Shown here piece after piece: positions 1 to 12,562 of a DNA stretch of 64,000 bases; position 1 is the first letter of the stretch; each line of letters begins with the position of its first letter. The translations under genes were made by a program, and so were the position numbers. The stretch is from assembly GCF_024362695.1 (NCBI RefSeq), contig NC_065419.1, positions 10,788,678-10,852,677 of the forward strand, in the 5' to 3' direction. This DNA is from Pectinophora gossypiella. Taxonomy: Eukaryota; Arthropoda; Insecta; Lepidoptera; Gelechiidae. The notes under the pieces are model-generated. The model saw nothing but the letters and a program-made list of their open reading frames with translations. It searched no databases and was not told where the DNA came from.

Positions 1-304
1 AAATACGTATCCACACTCAGAGCAATGATAATAATTATTACGATATGCAAATAATCAGATTATTTTAAGGAAAACTTTATTTAGTTCAAAAACCCAATTC
101 AAAATCAATGTTTATAAGCACATTCAACTCAACCATATGCGCGTTAAGAAAGTCCCGAGGTATGCCAGGTAAATTCATATTTATACCTACATTATCCCTT
201 TTGGGGTAGGCAGAGCTACTTCACTGACGAATAGACAACCTTAGAATATTCTGTTATTTGTGTAGAAATAAAAGTAGTAGGTACTACAATTATAAAACAT
301 ACAT
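1..304. other. no gene; AT-rich repeat-like DNA
   Basis: No coding signal. Positions about 172-232 resemble a fragment of the interspersed repeat seen better at 46704-46868 (a phrase reading roughly 'cccaattggggtagtcagag'). Confidence 0.4.
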
Positions 305-460
305 ACATAAACTCACGCCTATTTCCCACCGGGGTAAGCAGAGACTATAGAATTCCATTTGCTTCGATCCTGACACACTTCTCTTGATTCCTCCACATTC
401 ATCAATCGCTTCACACACGCACGCCGGTTCAAAGTAGATAGTACTAAACCTTTTCCAAGG
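305..460. repeat. interspersed repeat F, copy 1
   Basis: Shares about 100 bp with 57134-57237, including 'gaattccatttgcttcga' and 'cacgcacgccggtt'. Shorter pieces of the same family are at 33820-33873, 43755-43820 and 50700-50745. Function and class are unknown. Confidence 0.6.
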
Positions 461-882
461 ACATCAACACAATGCAACACAATTATAAAACATTAATAGA
501 AAAGAAAGAAATTACCACCGCTACCAATCCAATGATTATGACCCATAATATCGTATTCGTTCTAGAAAATTACCGACTGCAAAGCAAATAACTAATCATG
601 ATAGCAAAAACGAGGCACAAGTTGTAACCCAGTAATTTCCTATTCTTAGTAGGCTGGCTTTTGCAACTGAATCATAAAAATAAGTTCCTAGAAATGGCGT
701 CAAGTTTATTATGTAGGTCACTGATATTAAGGTTAGGTCAATAATAAGCTTAAGTACACAAGTCTTTGGCACGACATTTCTGCATTAATGACAATTCAGA
801 GACCAAAAGGTTAGCTGCAGTGACGGTTTATGTGACTTTGTAATGAGGTTAGGAGTTTTGGTATTAAACAATTTGTTCTTTA

Positions 883-1118
883 CTTCTTCTTCTATCGTGT
901 GGCTAATGAGGTGGATTACTAACCTCATCAATCCTAGTGTCAAGGTTATTATTGAGCCGCCTAAAGCCCCTGACATGGCTCATGTAACGACTATACCTTT
1001 CGAAGCACGGGTCATCTTATCAGATCAGACCACAAAGTGATTTTTGTGAAATGTCCCCACCGGGAATTGAACTTGGGGCCTCCAAGTTGTGTGCCCAACC
1101 AAACACTGCTGAGCACAC
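883..1118 (-). mobile_element. SINE-A (tRNA-derived), near full length
   Basis: Minus-strand copy. It begins with the reverse complement of a GAAGAAGAAG tail, then the tail domain, the central core ('cgaagcacgg') and a tRNA-like head whose B box is visible but mutated. SINE-A is the commonest element here. Better copies are at 54118-54442 and 50066-50392. It belongs to the type described in Helicoverpa as tRNA-headed with a conserved central domain, a name given from memory. Confidence 0.8.
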
Positions 1119-1477
1119 AGAGAAGTGAAAACTTAGGAAGAAGGAATATACCCAGTACTGATATAATCCAGGTTATTTAAGAAAAACTTATATCAATTGC
1201 AGCACATACAAACAGTTTATTTCAATAACAAGCACCTAATAGGTTTTCACAAAGGGATGGAGTAGCGTGTCAACACTTGTGTTTTGACCCTTTCTTATTA
1301 TATAATAACTTTAAACAAACCCCTACTATTATTTTTTTAATTTATAATAGTAAGTATCTGTTTTAATGTTACTTAATGTATGTATTTGTATAAACGCTAT
1401 TTTTATGAATAGATTTTCCATTGACATTCAGATTTACCTCTGAACAGTTTTAAGATAATAAGTAATTAAACAGAAAC
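1119..1477. other. no recognisable feature
   Basis: AT-rich DNA without a coding frame, RNA gene or repeat that I can identify. Confidence 0.4.
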
Positions 1478-1790
1478 TTTGTAAAGGTTATAAGTGATTG
1501 TTTAGAAAATACGAATGCATGGGATTAACCGACTGCGAACTGATATTAGTCAGCCAAATTACTATATTATGTAACAATATTTTATGGTATTTTTAGAACA
1601 TATAGGGCCCAGTGCCGAGGTTTTTCTTGCAGCTTCTCTCCCGGCTGTACAGGTTATGAGAAGCTGCCGTAGTTTTAGGCGGATGAGACGTTCGTTATGT
1701 GACAAATGACGATTCAAAGTATAAGTAAGTTATCTAGGTACTGATTAAACATAAATTAAAATTATAATTTAAAATTTGAATTTGAATTTC
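1478..1790 (+). repeat. interspersed repeat G, copy 1
   Basis: A block containing 'gttttaggcggatgagacg' and ending in a (TTTGAA)n-like tail. The same block occurs inverted at 8106-8400. The tail of short repeats suggests the 3' end of a non-LTR element or SINE. The two copies are in opposite orientation about 6.6 kb apart. Confidence 0.65.
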
Positions 1791-2195
1791 CTACTTCACC
1801 TGGTGTAAATTGTTGTTTATGGAAACAAAAGGCACCAGGCGTTGACTGTGGTTGTGGTTGTTACAACTCTGAAAATGTGCATACGATCTATTTGGAAATG
1901 TTCACAAACTGTTGGTTTAAAAAAAAACTACGTATACTATGTAACAAGACACCCTAAGGAATTCAACTGTTATTTCTAGTTTATTAATGAAATGCAATCA
2001 GCAATTAATTCTTTAGGGACATTAGGAAATCGATTATAGAGCAATCGCTTTAGACACTCAATCGCCACTGAAGGCGTTAAGGCGATGAATAATGTAAGTA
2101 ATGTTAGAAACATCGGCACATTGATCTATGAAAGTTTCAGAGGTCAAAAAATGCGAGAGATCAAGAGATCTTTAACGACAACGTGAAAGAGTATA

Positions 2196-2341
2196 CAGGG
2201 TGTTAGTGATCGTAACGAATATCGAGATGGGATGATTCAGCCCATGAATCAAAAAAAAAGGAATTATTTTGCAACGAGAAATTCTCTGTCTGAATCTGAA
2301 TCATCTCTCAAAGTTTTCGTTACGATGTCACTAACACCCTG
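2196..2341. mobile_element. mariner-like MITE M1, copy a
   Basis: 146 bp with terminal inverted repeats beginning CAGGGTGTTAGTGA and ending TCACTAACACCCTG, flanked by TA on both sides (2194-2195 and 2342-2343). The ends and TA duplication fit Tc1/mariner-type non-autonomous elements. It has no coding capacity. Other copies are at 17006, 34695, 52454, 52690, 59132 and 59393. Confidence 0.85.
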
Positions 2342-2384
2342 TATAATCCTTCATACGCACCTATTGACTCAGGGCATAGAATAA

Positions 2385-2500
2385 AGAACGGTATAGAATG
2401 GTAACTCTCCGCCTCTGGATCTTACTTCAGGTTTAGGAAAGCGCGGACTATCTGTCTCGTTCGCTCTTACGCGTTACGCGAGGTTAGAATGAGAGTATTG
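2385..2500. repeat. interspersed repeat I fragment
   Basis: Contains 'ggtaactctccgcc' followed by a 'tggatcttactt'-like stretch. It matches the block starting near 61199, where the same sequence forms one arm of a foldback. Confidence 0.5.
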
Positions 2501-3079
2501 TATGTAGTGTCTGAGGTGTGACTGGTCGCCTTCAGCTGTTTATAGGAGATATCAGATAAACACTTAATTTTATCGTTCTCCTCGCCACGACCATGAAGAT
2601 ACGCACATTGTGAAGCTTGCGGCGCGACGAATGGCGTACGCCTCGCAATATAATGTATCCGCCTTAACCGGATTGAGTTATATTTGTCTGTGTATCTTGG
2701 TAACCGCTGACAGTCACACAGGACAATCAGAAAAATATGCATTAATTAATTCTACTGCGACGATGGTAGAAGTAAAAATTGGCGTTCATAATATTTACTC
2801 TCGTTAAAATATTTGAAATACTTAGGCGAAATTTTAAATTCCTCTTTGATAAATTAGCGTAGCAAGAGACATTATATTGCCAAGTACCAAGCTAAGTGTC
2901 TTTAAATAACTCTTTCCTATTTATTTTGATACAATCAACCGTCGCCTTGAGTTTGAAAACCACTCATTTTTTTTCGAACGGACCTGTCAAACCTTCAGAT
3001 TAGGTAATCGTACCCTGTTAACGAGATAACTCTACGGAGATGATAATCAAAGTGAACTAAACAAACTTACAAACACATT
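2501..3079. other. no recognisable feature
   Basis: Two overlapping short open frames on opposite strands lie in the first part, but neither resembles a protein I know. No repeat was recognised. Confidence 0.35.
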
Positions 3080-3215
3080 GATGCGAATTCCTGTAGACAC
3101 CATCTATTTCATTGTATTTTAAATTCATCCAAGTCCCTTTCCCTTTCGACGGATAAGAGAATGACAGGTATAACTTAAAATAAAATTATGTGGTGTCTAC
3201 AGAAACTAGTACCAT
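3080..3215. mobile_element. MITE X, internally deleted copy
   Basis: The outer arms read about 'gaattcctgtagacacc' and, inverted, 'ggtgtctacag...'. Inside both arms are inverted 'cgacggataagagaatgac'-type blocks. Longer relatives are at 14981-15593 and 49272-49680. This copy lacks their centre. Confidence 0.65.
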
Positions 3216-4331
3216 TGTCGCGTTTCAAATAATATCTATAGTATGTGTATTTGCCTCGTGCTACGACATAAGCCTGACGGATCACCTCATCATTCGTATA
3301 AGCTTAATGTCAAAGAAGGAAGTGTGAAATGGATTTTATAGTTCACTGAAAATAGTGACAATTTGCCTCAGAAATGGTAAATTTATGAGCCATTCTTCCG
3401 TGGATTTTCGACGTTATTTGTTTGTCAGTCTGTATATTGTTAGTATGTTCTACTTTTGAGCATTTATATCATAAAGCTCGTCAAATCAAACGCAAATGAT
3501 TGGGCCGTCAGAGCGTTGCATTTATGAATACTGTTATTACTATACCTACGTATATATGTCGTTTCCATATCTCGGGCCTATGGAGTCTCAGACTTTTGGA
3601 AGGCGTGCGTGGGGCCGAAGCCAACTCGTAAAGGCACCTTAAGACAATTTAAATATTGTGTGACACCAACCGGCGATTATCCCTGTAAACACTATGGGAG
3701 TGCACCCAAAGACAATCCCCGGTTCGTAATAGGACTATTGCAGATTATGGGAACAAAGGGAACTGGGTTATTGGGTTAGGGTAATTCTTTTTTATGTTTT
3801 TGGTTTGTTTTTTGCTTTTTCTACGATATTTTGTATTACTTTCCGTGTGTTTTATGTCCTGTGTTAAATATAATATACAATCAAAGATTTATTACTTTTC
3901 ATCAGTTAATTCAATCAGTTCATTTATTACTTTGCAAGAAACTAATTGGACTTTTGCAGCTTAACGTAAATACATATACATAGCGATCAAACACATAACC
4001 CTCCTTTTCGCTACGCCGTTGTCGGGTAAAATACTCATCAAAGTATTTGTGAAGTTTCGATCCATTGACGTATTATAAGTACTAGATGTAACTGAATAAA
4101 TCCACACATGTAAGTTCCCATTATGAATATTTCACTATTAGGAAGTGAGCGAAATGACAGCGCCGGCTCGGTTTGATATACTTAGAAGTCTATTGATTTA
4201 TTGACTGAAGGAAGTAAGTACTTGGTGCTATTAGAAACTATGAGTGGAGTATAATCAGTGTAGCATAGCTTATACAGAATTAAATGCATAGATAGTTATA
4301 AGTAAAGAGATAATTTATTTTAAGCTAACTC
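3216..4331. other. no gene recognised
   Basis: AT-rich, with no frame above background and no repeat I could assign. Confidence 0.35.
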
Positions 4332-4497
4332 TAGGCACGTTAAGCCGTTGGTCCCGGTTACTACTTACTGTTGTAAGTACGTAGTCGTTACATGAGTCAT
4401 GTCAGGGCCTTTGGGGGCTCAATAACAACCCTGGCACCAGGGTTGATGGGGTTGGTGATCCATGTCACAACCCACACGATAGAAGAAGAAGAAGAAG
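4332..4497 (+). mobile_element. SINE-A, 5'-truncated
   Basis: Starts inside the core domain ('cacgttaagccgttggtccc'), runs through the tail domain and ends in (GAA)n. The tRNA-like head is missing, as expected for incomplete reverse transcription. Confidence 0.8.
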
Positions 4498-5047
4498 CTA
4501 GCCCTAAGAACTTTTGTAAGTATGATATCATCACTGTCAGTCTACTAATAAAGACCTTTATTAATTTCTTTATTAAAAGTCAATTTGAACTAAAATAAAA
4601 GAAACAATTTTTACACCACCTTGCGAAATGACGCAGATTCAAAAATGTTATATTGACCTTCAACAAGTTTATCCATGATAACTTCTTCTTGGTAGTGATT
4701 GTCTGGAAAAAATTGCTTCCCATATTTGAACTGTTACTTAATGTTTTATAAATGTTTATATTTTGTTTGTGTGCAATAAAGTATATTAGATTTGGTTTGA
4801 TTTGATTTGAATAAATGATTCTAGTTTTGATATAAAATAAAATAACTATTTCTTATTTGCGTCCCGGTGCAAAGAACACCAGTGTTTAAAAATAGATCTA
4901 GCGACACCATCGCACACTTTTTGTAACAACCCTGTCATCCTTATGATTAGCCCATGTTAGGACTATTATCCAAGTAAGGACGGAAATGTCCCTTCCAAAA
5001 TGAACCATATCTGCCGCGCCATAACTGCTTGAACGGAGTGTACGTTT
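4498..5047. other. no gene; one retroelement-like 3' tail
   Basis: Positions about 4741-4815 carry 'tgtgtgcaataaag' followed by (TTTGA)n repeats, the look of a polyadenylation signal plus a microsatellite tail of a non-LTR element. The rest is unassigned. Confidence 0.4.
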
Positions 5048-5370
5048 ATTTTTGACGTGACTTACTGTAGATTTGCTGCAGATGGTATTAACTACTTGGC
5101 CGGACAAATGGGGAGCGCTGAGGGCTCTCACCCGGGACAAAATTTAAGACAACAGGCCTGAGGGTGCCCAGTTGAGCGCGAACCTCAGCTCAGGGCGGTG
5201 TCTGAGAGGAAGAATGTTTGTAAGAATTAATCGACCCTAATGGGTGGACAGCGATAAGCGCCGAATGAGGGAAATCGTCGACTACGCCGGCGGGGTCGGT
5301 ATCGGGATTCTGAAGTGTTTGGTGTCGCGAACTGATTGGCCGCCTCTATGGCTATAAGGACGGAGTTTAT
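5048..5370 (-). mobile_element. Jockey-like LINE 3' end, truncated
   Basis: Reads on the minus strand: the last part of an ORF2 C-terminus, then a 3' UTR that ends at a poly-A near 5050. It is the same 3' UTR as at 13705, 33884, 34918, 41631, 51810 and 53646. The diagnostic phrase is 'acttggccggacaaatgggg'. No functional protein remains. Confidence 0.8.
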
Positions 5371-5835
5371 GTGTGCAGAAAAATGTAGGATACAGAACAA
5401 AAAACTTGAAGCGATTTCTTTACAATGTAGAACCTTCCATCACGAAGGCACGAATTACTCAAGAGCAACATGAATGTGAATGTACAATAACTGTTTGCAT
5501 TCCATTGCATGCAAAACTGTTAGCCATTTTACAGAGACACCTCATTACCCTTATACCACTCAGAGTTAGTTCTAAAGCTTTCATTTCATAGGTATCAAGT
5601 TATGCTGGTGTGTTTACAAGGCAAGATTTTCAGAGGTAATTGCGAAAGAATGTTGGCATTTCTGTAATTTTGTGACTGTAGTTTTTATTGAAATTAGGTT
5701 CAGGTTAGTATTAGAACTGCTCGTGACTAATAGCTGTTTATTTGTATAATTGTAAATGCCTGAACTCCTTGATAGTTCTGCTCGGAATATGTATGACTTA
5801 CATCGTATTTTCACGGGTTCTAGGCCACTCACCGT

Positions 5836-6162
5836 CCCCCTAGCATTATACCGTTTTTCACAGGGTTCGCTTACCTAACCTAAAGATTTGACAGGTCCGA
5901 TTTTTTATAGAAGCGACTGCCTGTCTGACCTTCCAACCTGCGAAGAGAAAACCAGCCCCATACAGGTTAGGCCACATACTTCCGAAAATGCATTTCTCGG
6001 AAATGTGGGTTTCTTCACGATGTTTTCCTTCACCGCTGAGCACGTGATAATCATCTATGATCCAAACATGAATTCGAAACCAAATCGACAATCATTGGTT
6101 GAAGGCTGTGCGGGATTCGAAGTGAGAGGCAAGTAATCTATCCATTGGGCTACCACAGCTGC
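5836..6162 (-). mobile_element. SINE-B (tRNA-derived), full-length-like
   Basis: Minus orientation. The 3' region ('gatttgacaggtccg', 'gactgcctgtctgacctt') comes first, then the body with 'catttctcggaaatgtggg', then a tRNA-like head at about 6100-6160 with a degenerate B box. It has no core domain in common with SINE-A. Confidence 0.8.
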
Positions 6163-6671
6163 TAAACATGGGTAAACCACTAAATTCGACTTTTCTTTCT
6201 GAGGGTGGGTTTGTTGGGTGTACTTCTAACTAACCCAATTGGAAATAAAATCGTGAACTTAATTATGTTAGGTAATTACTTACCTATTTAAAAGTATGAG
6301 CGTAAGTATCGATTGATTAGTTCCATTTAACTTAAGGATATCTACTACATAATCTAATATATATGGTGACCCGTATCCACATTTTCAACATGAGTAAATA
6401 ATGAGTTATTATAATACGAGTAGTTTGGCTGTTTGTATAAGTAAGTAGCTATGTACTATAAACAACATTACTTGACTGCGAATTGGCATCAGTCTCTGGA
6501 CTAAAGCCAGCTTAATTGTTAATAAAAACTTCAAGTTGTCCGAAATACAAAAGAAAATGTAGGTACATTGCATTTTATCCTGTTTATCTATTCATTGAAC
6601 AAAGTTTACTTCATTGAATAGCTTATTTGTTTTATACCTGATGTACGATCCAAATACACACATAATATAAA
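6163..6671. other. no recognisable feature
   Basis: AT-rich. A stretch near 6475-6520 resembles repeat G weakly ('gactgcgaattggcatcagt'). Confidence 0.35.
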
Positions 6672-6770
6672 CAGCCTATATACGTCCCGCTGCTGGGCAC
6701 AGGCTTCCCCTCAATGAACCGGAGAGGGTATGGAGCATACCCCACCACGCTGCTCTACTGCGGGTTGAAA
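6672..6770 (-). mobile_element. SINE-A2, 3' fragment
   Basis: The tail segment of SINE-A2 in minus orientation ('ctgctgggcacaggct', 'ggtatggagcatac', 'ctgcgggttg'). Core and head are absent. Confidence 0.75.
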
Positions 6771-7701
6771 TGAACCAAATGAATTACTTAATTTATCAAT
6801 TATCGAAAATTCGTAATATGATGCAAATAGCAGCTATATTACTTTTAAAAGAAATGCCGTAGAATACATAAAAATGTTCGGAATGGGTATCTCTACAGAT
6901 GGACGTTGCATCAGAGGCAGGCACAAAAGAAGATAGAAAGACTATTTGGATGCCTTTTGAAAGGGATAGGCAAACCTGGATAAAGAACAGTAGAATAGAG
7001 AAGAGGTCGGCAGTAGGGTAGGTTAGAGACAAAAATAAATAATAAGTACAGGTTCACAGACCACGCAATCAACTATCAGATAGATAGATATCATCAGATC
7101 AACTATCAAATAAAATATATGATGAAAATGAAAGAAAAGTCGAAGAGGGATTAAAGTTTCTAAAGAATTGTTCTCTTGCCATCAGAAATGTAAGTCCCAA
7201 AAATTATCCATTCATCACAAAAGATTTCGAACGACGAACGAAATTGAACCTACTGATTTATTGTTGTTAGAATTTTCTGGAAAAAAATGGTCGGTAAATT
7301 AGGTTAGGTTTAATTTTGTTTGAAGCTCTAAAGTAGTAGAGAGGTATGAAACGAGAGTGGAGTGAGGAAAGCAACTTAATTATGACTGATTATCCTAACA
7401 CGTCAATCTTTTCTTTGTCTGGTAGATAGTGAAGGTCATACAAGGCAACAATAAGGTGAAGTTAAAAATAGGCAATTTACCGGCACGTGATACTCATTGT
7501 TATTAACGAGGTTTTGGTGTTCGACTGATCAGTGAGTGTTATAAATAACCAACATTCAGTCATCTTTATAAGAGGGTGGATTCTATAAATAACTCCCAAA
7601 AATAAATAGTAAGTATACTGTTACATTACACTGATCAATGAACGGTATCAAATGGTTGGTGTTAGGCGAGTTGCCGGCGAAGACTGTGGAATACATACAT
7701 C
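6771..7701. other. no gene recognised
   Basis: A 78-codon minus frame near 6796-7032 has no recognisable domain and is treated as chance. Confidence 0.35.
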
Positions 7702-8000
7702 ATCATTACTAATTTAAGAGCCACGCTCTTGTCGGTGTAGCTTTCTCCATGCTACTTTTTAGGGAAAATAGGGCAGGGGTTTCCGTCAATACATACATGG
7801 CAACCTCAAATAAAAGATCAAGAATTTAAAACGAATATAACGAGTATATTCTCATATCTATGAGAAACTTCATCAAAATAAACAATAATGGAGAATGCTA
7901 CACCAATATTGGTGGTATTGTTTGTGGTGGTTCCCAATTCAAAAGCAATTGCCAATTTTGTTTTCTTTATAAGACACGACGTTCTCTTTAATTTGTTCCA
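7702..8000 (-). mobile_element. degraded LINE C-terminus, family L
   Basis: Two pieces, at 7702-7760 ('agccacgctcttgtcggtg') and about 7960-8005 ('taagacacgacgtt'). They match the better copies at 32118-32288 and 40056-40156. On the minus strand this family reads as a short basic protein end of the kind found in non-LTR polyproteins. Confidence 0.5.
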
Positions 8001-8105
8001 TGGTCTATGATGGGAAACTTACTCCACCAATAAAAGTACAGCTAACATTAAGAACAAGAAAATTTATAATATAGATAGGTACAAGGATATTATCATCCGT
8101 ATGAT

Positions 8106-8400
8106 GTTCAAATTCAAATTCAAAAATATCTTAATTCAATAGGTTTTTACATAACGAACGTCTCATCCGCCTAAAACTACTGCAGCTTTTCACAACCTGT
8201 ATAGCCGGGGAAAAGAAACTGCACGAAAAACCTCGGCACAGAGCCCGATCTTTAAAAATAAATAAACATAAAATATTGTTATACCTACAATTGAGTAATT
8301 TAGCTGCCTAATATCAGTTCTCAGACAGTTAATCCCATGCATTCCTATCTTCTAAATAATCACTAACCTTATAATAACCTTTTTGGCAAAGTTAAATGTT
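8106..8400 (-). repeat. interspersed repeat G, copy 2 (inverted)
   Basis: Reverse complement of 1478-1790. It begins with a (TTCAAA)n-like tail, then 'cgtctcatccgcctaaaac'. The two copies have diverged considerably. Confidence 0.65.
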
Positions 8401-8673
8401 CTGCAGCTACAAAGAATTATCGCTATCCAAGTGTTAAATCACACCATTTGCCAAAGTCTAAGTAATCCAGATCGGCTGGGATCCCATTTTTGTGTAGGTA
8501 CAGCAATCATTTATCAGACTTATACAACAGTTCAGTCCTCTAAGATTTTTTTATCGATTTTTATCAAGATTGCGACAGTTTCAGTATTAAAGCCATCACC
8601 GTTCGCTGCAGTGCAGTTGCCAAGAAAACCGGGATGTGTAGCGTCAGCCTTATGTCTATGCACCTATCTAACG

Positions 8674-8724
8674 TTATCCCGTGTTCACGGGGTCCGTTTA
8701 CGTAACCTTAAGATTTGACAACGT
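8674..8724 (-). mobile_element. SINE-B 3' scrap
   Basis: About 50 bp matching the 3' end of SINE-B ('cacggggtccgtttacgtaa', 'gatttgaca'). Confidence 0.5.
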
Positions 8725-9460
8725 CTATATTTGTAGCATCATTCCAATGGACGAGTATTGCAACGTTACTTGCATTCTACTAACTGTGAACATGTAATGC
8801 CACTCTGTAGTAATAGTAACACACTTCAACGGTGTTAACGGTTACATCGTTCTTTTTTTTGCTTTCACATAAACCACAGTTGAGCCTATTCACTTCCCAT
8901 GTGGATAAAATATACCTTTGAGGCTAAGTACAGTCGCAGTCTCTTATGATACTCCTATTTCATTTATGTGTGTTCAAGTGAAACAACGACCTGGGGGTTA
9001 TCCAAGTTGCAAACGATCATGACAATCGCCAGTGACATGTAAAATGACAATCCCATTTTTTATGACTTTCACTGTTGAAATGTCATTATCGTGTGCAAAT
9101 TGGCTAAAGCCTCAGTTACTTTAAGACTAATAAGTATTTTTTCCTATTTAGACTGTGTCATTTAATTTATATTTTTCAGCTATTTTTGACCAGTATATTA
9201 CGAACATGGAAACTTATGCAAAACAGCAACCAAATCAAAACTGTGCGTGCTAGGGTCGCGATGTTACTCGACAAATTTGAATAGACCGACGCATACTAAT
9301 TACTTTCATGTTAGGAGTTTCGGGTTTAATTTGTATTATAATACGGAGATTAGGATACCTTAAAACTTTGATCGATGGTGACAATTAGTGGAGCGGAATG
9401 ATATCCTTACTAATGCAATTTTGATCTAAAAATAATTAGAATTTACTTCCATTTATGACC
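8725..9460. other. no recognisable feature
   Basis: No frame, RNA or repeat assigned. Confidence 0.35.
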
Positions 9461-9648
9461 ATCATCCCCTTAGCATTATCCCGTTTTTCACAGGGTCCGC
9501 TTACTTAACTTGACGATTTGACAGGTCCGGTTTTTTATAGAAGCGATTGCTTGTCCGACCTTCACATCCGCGAAGAGAAAACCAGACTAATACAGGTCAG
9601 GTCACATACCTCCGAAAATACATTTCTCGGGAATGTGGGTACTTCAAC
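9461..9648 (-). mobile_element. SINE-B, 5'-truncated
   Basis: 3' half of SINE-B in minus orientation, starting with the reverse complement of a GAT-rich tail and stopping at the 'tgtgggta' stretch. The tRNA head is absent. Confidence 0.75.
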
Positions 9649-10768
9649 TTTTGATATTAATCTTAAAATAGGTAATAGGTAAACATAATTGTAAGATGAC
9701 GGGGAGTCACACAGCCTATCATCCATTTATAATGGCCACAATCTAGATAGAACGGTGTCTGTTTTAATTTAATCTCAATACAGCAAACTAATTAAATTAT
9801 CTACTATATTAAAGTTTGTCCCGAAAATTTCAAAAGTATGCTAAAATATTATCGCGTAAAATTGCGAAGCCTGCAATTATAAAGTGGTTCATGTTAGCTT
9901 AGTAAGAAACTTTCCAAGATACCCGAACTTAATAATCTCTAAAAGATCAATTTATAATATTTGTACCGCGCTAAAGAAAGTTAAGTGTTAAGTAATTTTG
10001 AAACTTAAATAAATTGTTTTAAGAGAAAATTTCCACTGTAAACCACGTTTTGTATTTCTTAAAGATCCGTGTACTTGGATATTTTTGACACAATGCTCAA
10101 ATATAGCAATTGGTGCTGTAAATGCTATTATATTTTATAAAAATGTTTGTGAAAAATTTTTCATAACGTCACTCAATCTGTAACCTAATAGCCAACGGCC
10201 ATTTTTTATCCAAACGGCCCTTACTCCATATCCGTCGGTACGACTACCAATGCCCGATCGTATATCCGATCAATGAGTGAAGGATTGTAAGATATATTTA
10301 TGTCACTTACTCGTGGAAATACTTTCCATTGGGTGGAAAAAAAACAGTCGTTTGGAGGGTAGATGATATCATTGTAAAATCGCGATAACTCGAAAAGGGT
10401 TACCAACAACTGCTGTCGAAGGCTAAAGGAAATTGCCTGTTACTTATGCTAGGTAGGTATTACATTGAATGAATGTATTAAAGGTCACAATTCAAATGCA
10501 CACTAATAATTATACAACGCAACAAAATATTTTGACAGCTGATACTTACTTAAAAAAGGTACCCTGAGCTTTAACCACCGTCAACCTTCCATTGGATCAG
10601 TAATTATTTACACATATTTACACACGTATTTGTTTGACAGTTAGTACCTTAAAAAAAACTAATAACACAATTGTTCAGCTTATATAATCTACGTAATAAA
10701 CACATAATGTGCGAAAACAATGATATACTTAACATGTTTTATAACTTTTTGTATAATATTTTTAACTA
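9649..10768. other. no gene recognised
   Basis: A 62-codon minus frame at 10221-10409 has a fairly protein-like composition but no family I can name. It is flanked by a stretch ('aacggccattttttatcc') that looks like an interspersed repeat. Confidence 0.35.
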
Positions 10769-11187
10769 TTCATCTTCTATCGTGTAGGTAGTGAGGCAGA
10801 CAACCAACCTCATCAATCCTGCTATCAGGGTTATTATTATTAACCGATCACTTACATAATATAACATAACAAATACCTTATTGTACAAACAAGAAAACTC
10901 AAAGAAATTTTAAGAGTACAATACAGTAATCAATCAGCAATCTCTTACATCAGTAGTAGTAATAATAAAGTAGTAACCGGGACCATAGACCAACGGCTTA
11001 ACGTGCCTTCAGAAGCACGGATCATCTTACTTTTGGACAATCAAGTGGTCATTCTATAATGTCCTAACCAAACTCCCTAGTTAGGTAAATCAGAAAGTAA
11101 TTTTTGTAACACTTCCCCACCGAGATTCGAACTCAGGACCTTCGGATCGTGAGCCTAATGCTCAATCACTGGACCACGGAGGTTGTT
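10769..11187 (-). mobile_element. SINE-A interrupted by foreign sequence
   Basis: Tail domain at 10769-10847, unrelated AT-rich DNA at about 10848-10960, then core ('aacggcttaacgtgcctt') and tRNA head with B box through 11187. The interruption replaces part of the tail domain, so it is an insertion or an insertion/deletion. Confidence 0.7.
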
Positions 11188-11215
11188 TAACTATAAATAT
11201 AACATAATATATATA

Positions 11216-11914
11216 CAGGGTGGCCCAGAAGTTCAGGTTCAAAATGAAAAATTAGATAGAGGGGCTCATTAGCTACCAGAAACACCCCCATGTATGTTCA
11301 GCAATTATTTACGGTTTAGGAGATATAAATAAAAATAAAATAATTTTTATTTACTTTTAACTGAAAATGTGTCTTTAGTTAGAAAGAAGCAGCTACATTG
11401 TATGAGAATGTCAAATTTTCCTTCAAATCTGTCTGTCTTGCAATCTTTGAGGGCTAATTACTTAGTTTTATGCCCTTATTAAGGGTACTTTTTTTGGATG
11501 TTTCTAAAAGCCTATTAAATGGAGCAGTTTTTAGAAATACTTTCAGGGTCCATGACAATCTCATGTGTTTATTATTCTTTGGCGAAGTATTAACAACTGT
11601 AACAATTTTGGTCGAATTCTCAATTTGACTTCCGATAACTTTTTTTTTATCTTTGATTTGACTTTGATTTATCTTTGATTGAGCGGTACACAGCCTTAGG
11701 CATAGTTGTGAAGTAAAATAAAATAATTATTAAGAAAGGGATAGCGACAAAATGATTATTTCTGAAGTAAGGTAGAAAATCTAGAAAAAGGTACAAAATG
11801 GGTCATATCTCCTAAACCGTAAATAATTGCTGAACATACATGGGGGGTTTCTGGTAGCTAATGAGCCCCTCTATCTAATTTTTCATTTTGAACCTGAACT
11901 TCTGGGCCACCCTG
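11216..11914. mobile_element. 699-bp TA-flanked MITE with ~110-bp inverted ends
   Basis: Left arm 11216-11326 and right arm 11805-11914 are near-perfect reverse complements, with about one base difference in a C-run. Ends are CAGGGTGGCC / GGCCACCCTG, flanked by TA (11214-11215 and 11915-11916). The centre is AT-rich and has no transposase frame. End sequence and TA duplication place it with non-autonomous Tc1/mariner-like elements. Confidence 0.88.
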
Positions 11915-11916
11915 TA

Positions 11917-12499
11917 TAACAATTTATATGTATAACATTTATAAAGTGTCGTTGAAATCTGTTACTTCACGCTGCAAACACTAACGAACTGTTTTAACAA
12001 TGATAAACTGTATCATTAACAAGTTACTGAAAAAATATCACAATCCCTCTGTCGGTTTTTACGACATACCTATGGGAAAATGATCAGTTGAACAAACTGA
12101 TTGAAAAACTGACAGCGGTGTGCCGTTTTTATGATGATCAATTTTGTCAGAAGCTGTTAAAACAGGTCCACCGTATTTACGCTATTGTGAAGGTTGTAAG
12201 TACTGGAAGTATATAGATCTATTCCCAACTCCAATCAAGCGACGCGGAAGTACGTATGTAGCCAGAAAGTTGTGAGGAAACTTTAACTCCTTAGGGCTGC
12301 ATGATTAAATTAGCTTCGTTAAGACAATTCCACAAGCGATAAATTACATTGAGGTGTTAAATCAGCTTAACAACCCCGTTTTAGGGTGTAGCAACTCGTT
12401 TAGACCCGGCCAGAGGTCACGCGTCGAGGGTAAACCCACGTAACGAGCAATGGCGACCCCCAAGAGAACTACTGATGCGGTACGGTTTAAGTATGGTGC
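11917..12499. other. no gene recognised
   Basis: The latter part (about 12360-12499) is less AT-rich than the surroundings and runs into the shared segment at 12500. Confidence 0.35.
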
Positions 12500-12562
12500 G
12501 CGACACCATGGTATAAGAAGACCAGGTATGCTCAATCCTATGACAAGCCGCCATTGCTAGCA
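12500..12562 (+). repeat. segment shared with 32957-33180, without its insert
   Basis: 'ccatggtataagaag' is joined directly to 'caggtatgctcaatcctatg'. The same two blocks occur inverted near 33.0-33.2 kb but are separated there by about 165 bp of CpG-rich DNA. Confidence 0.65.
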
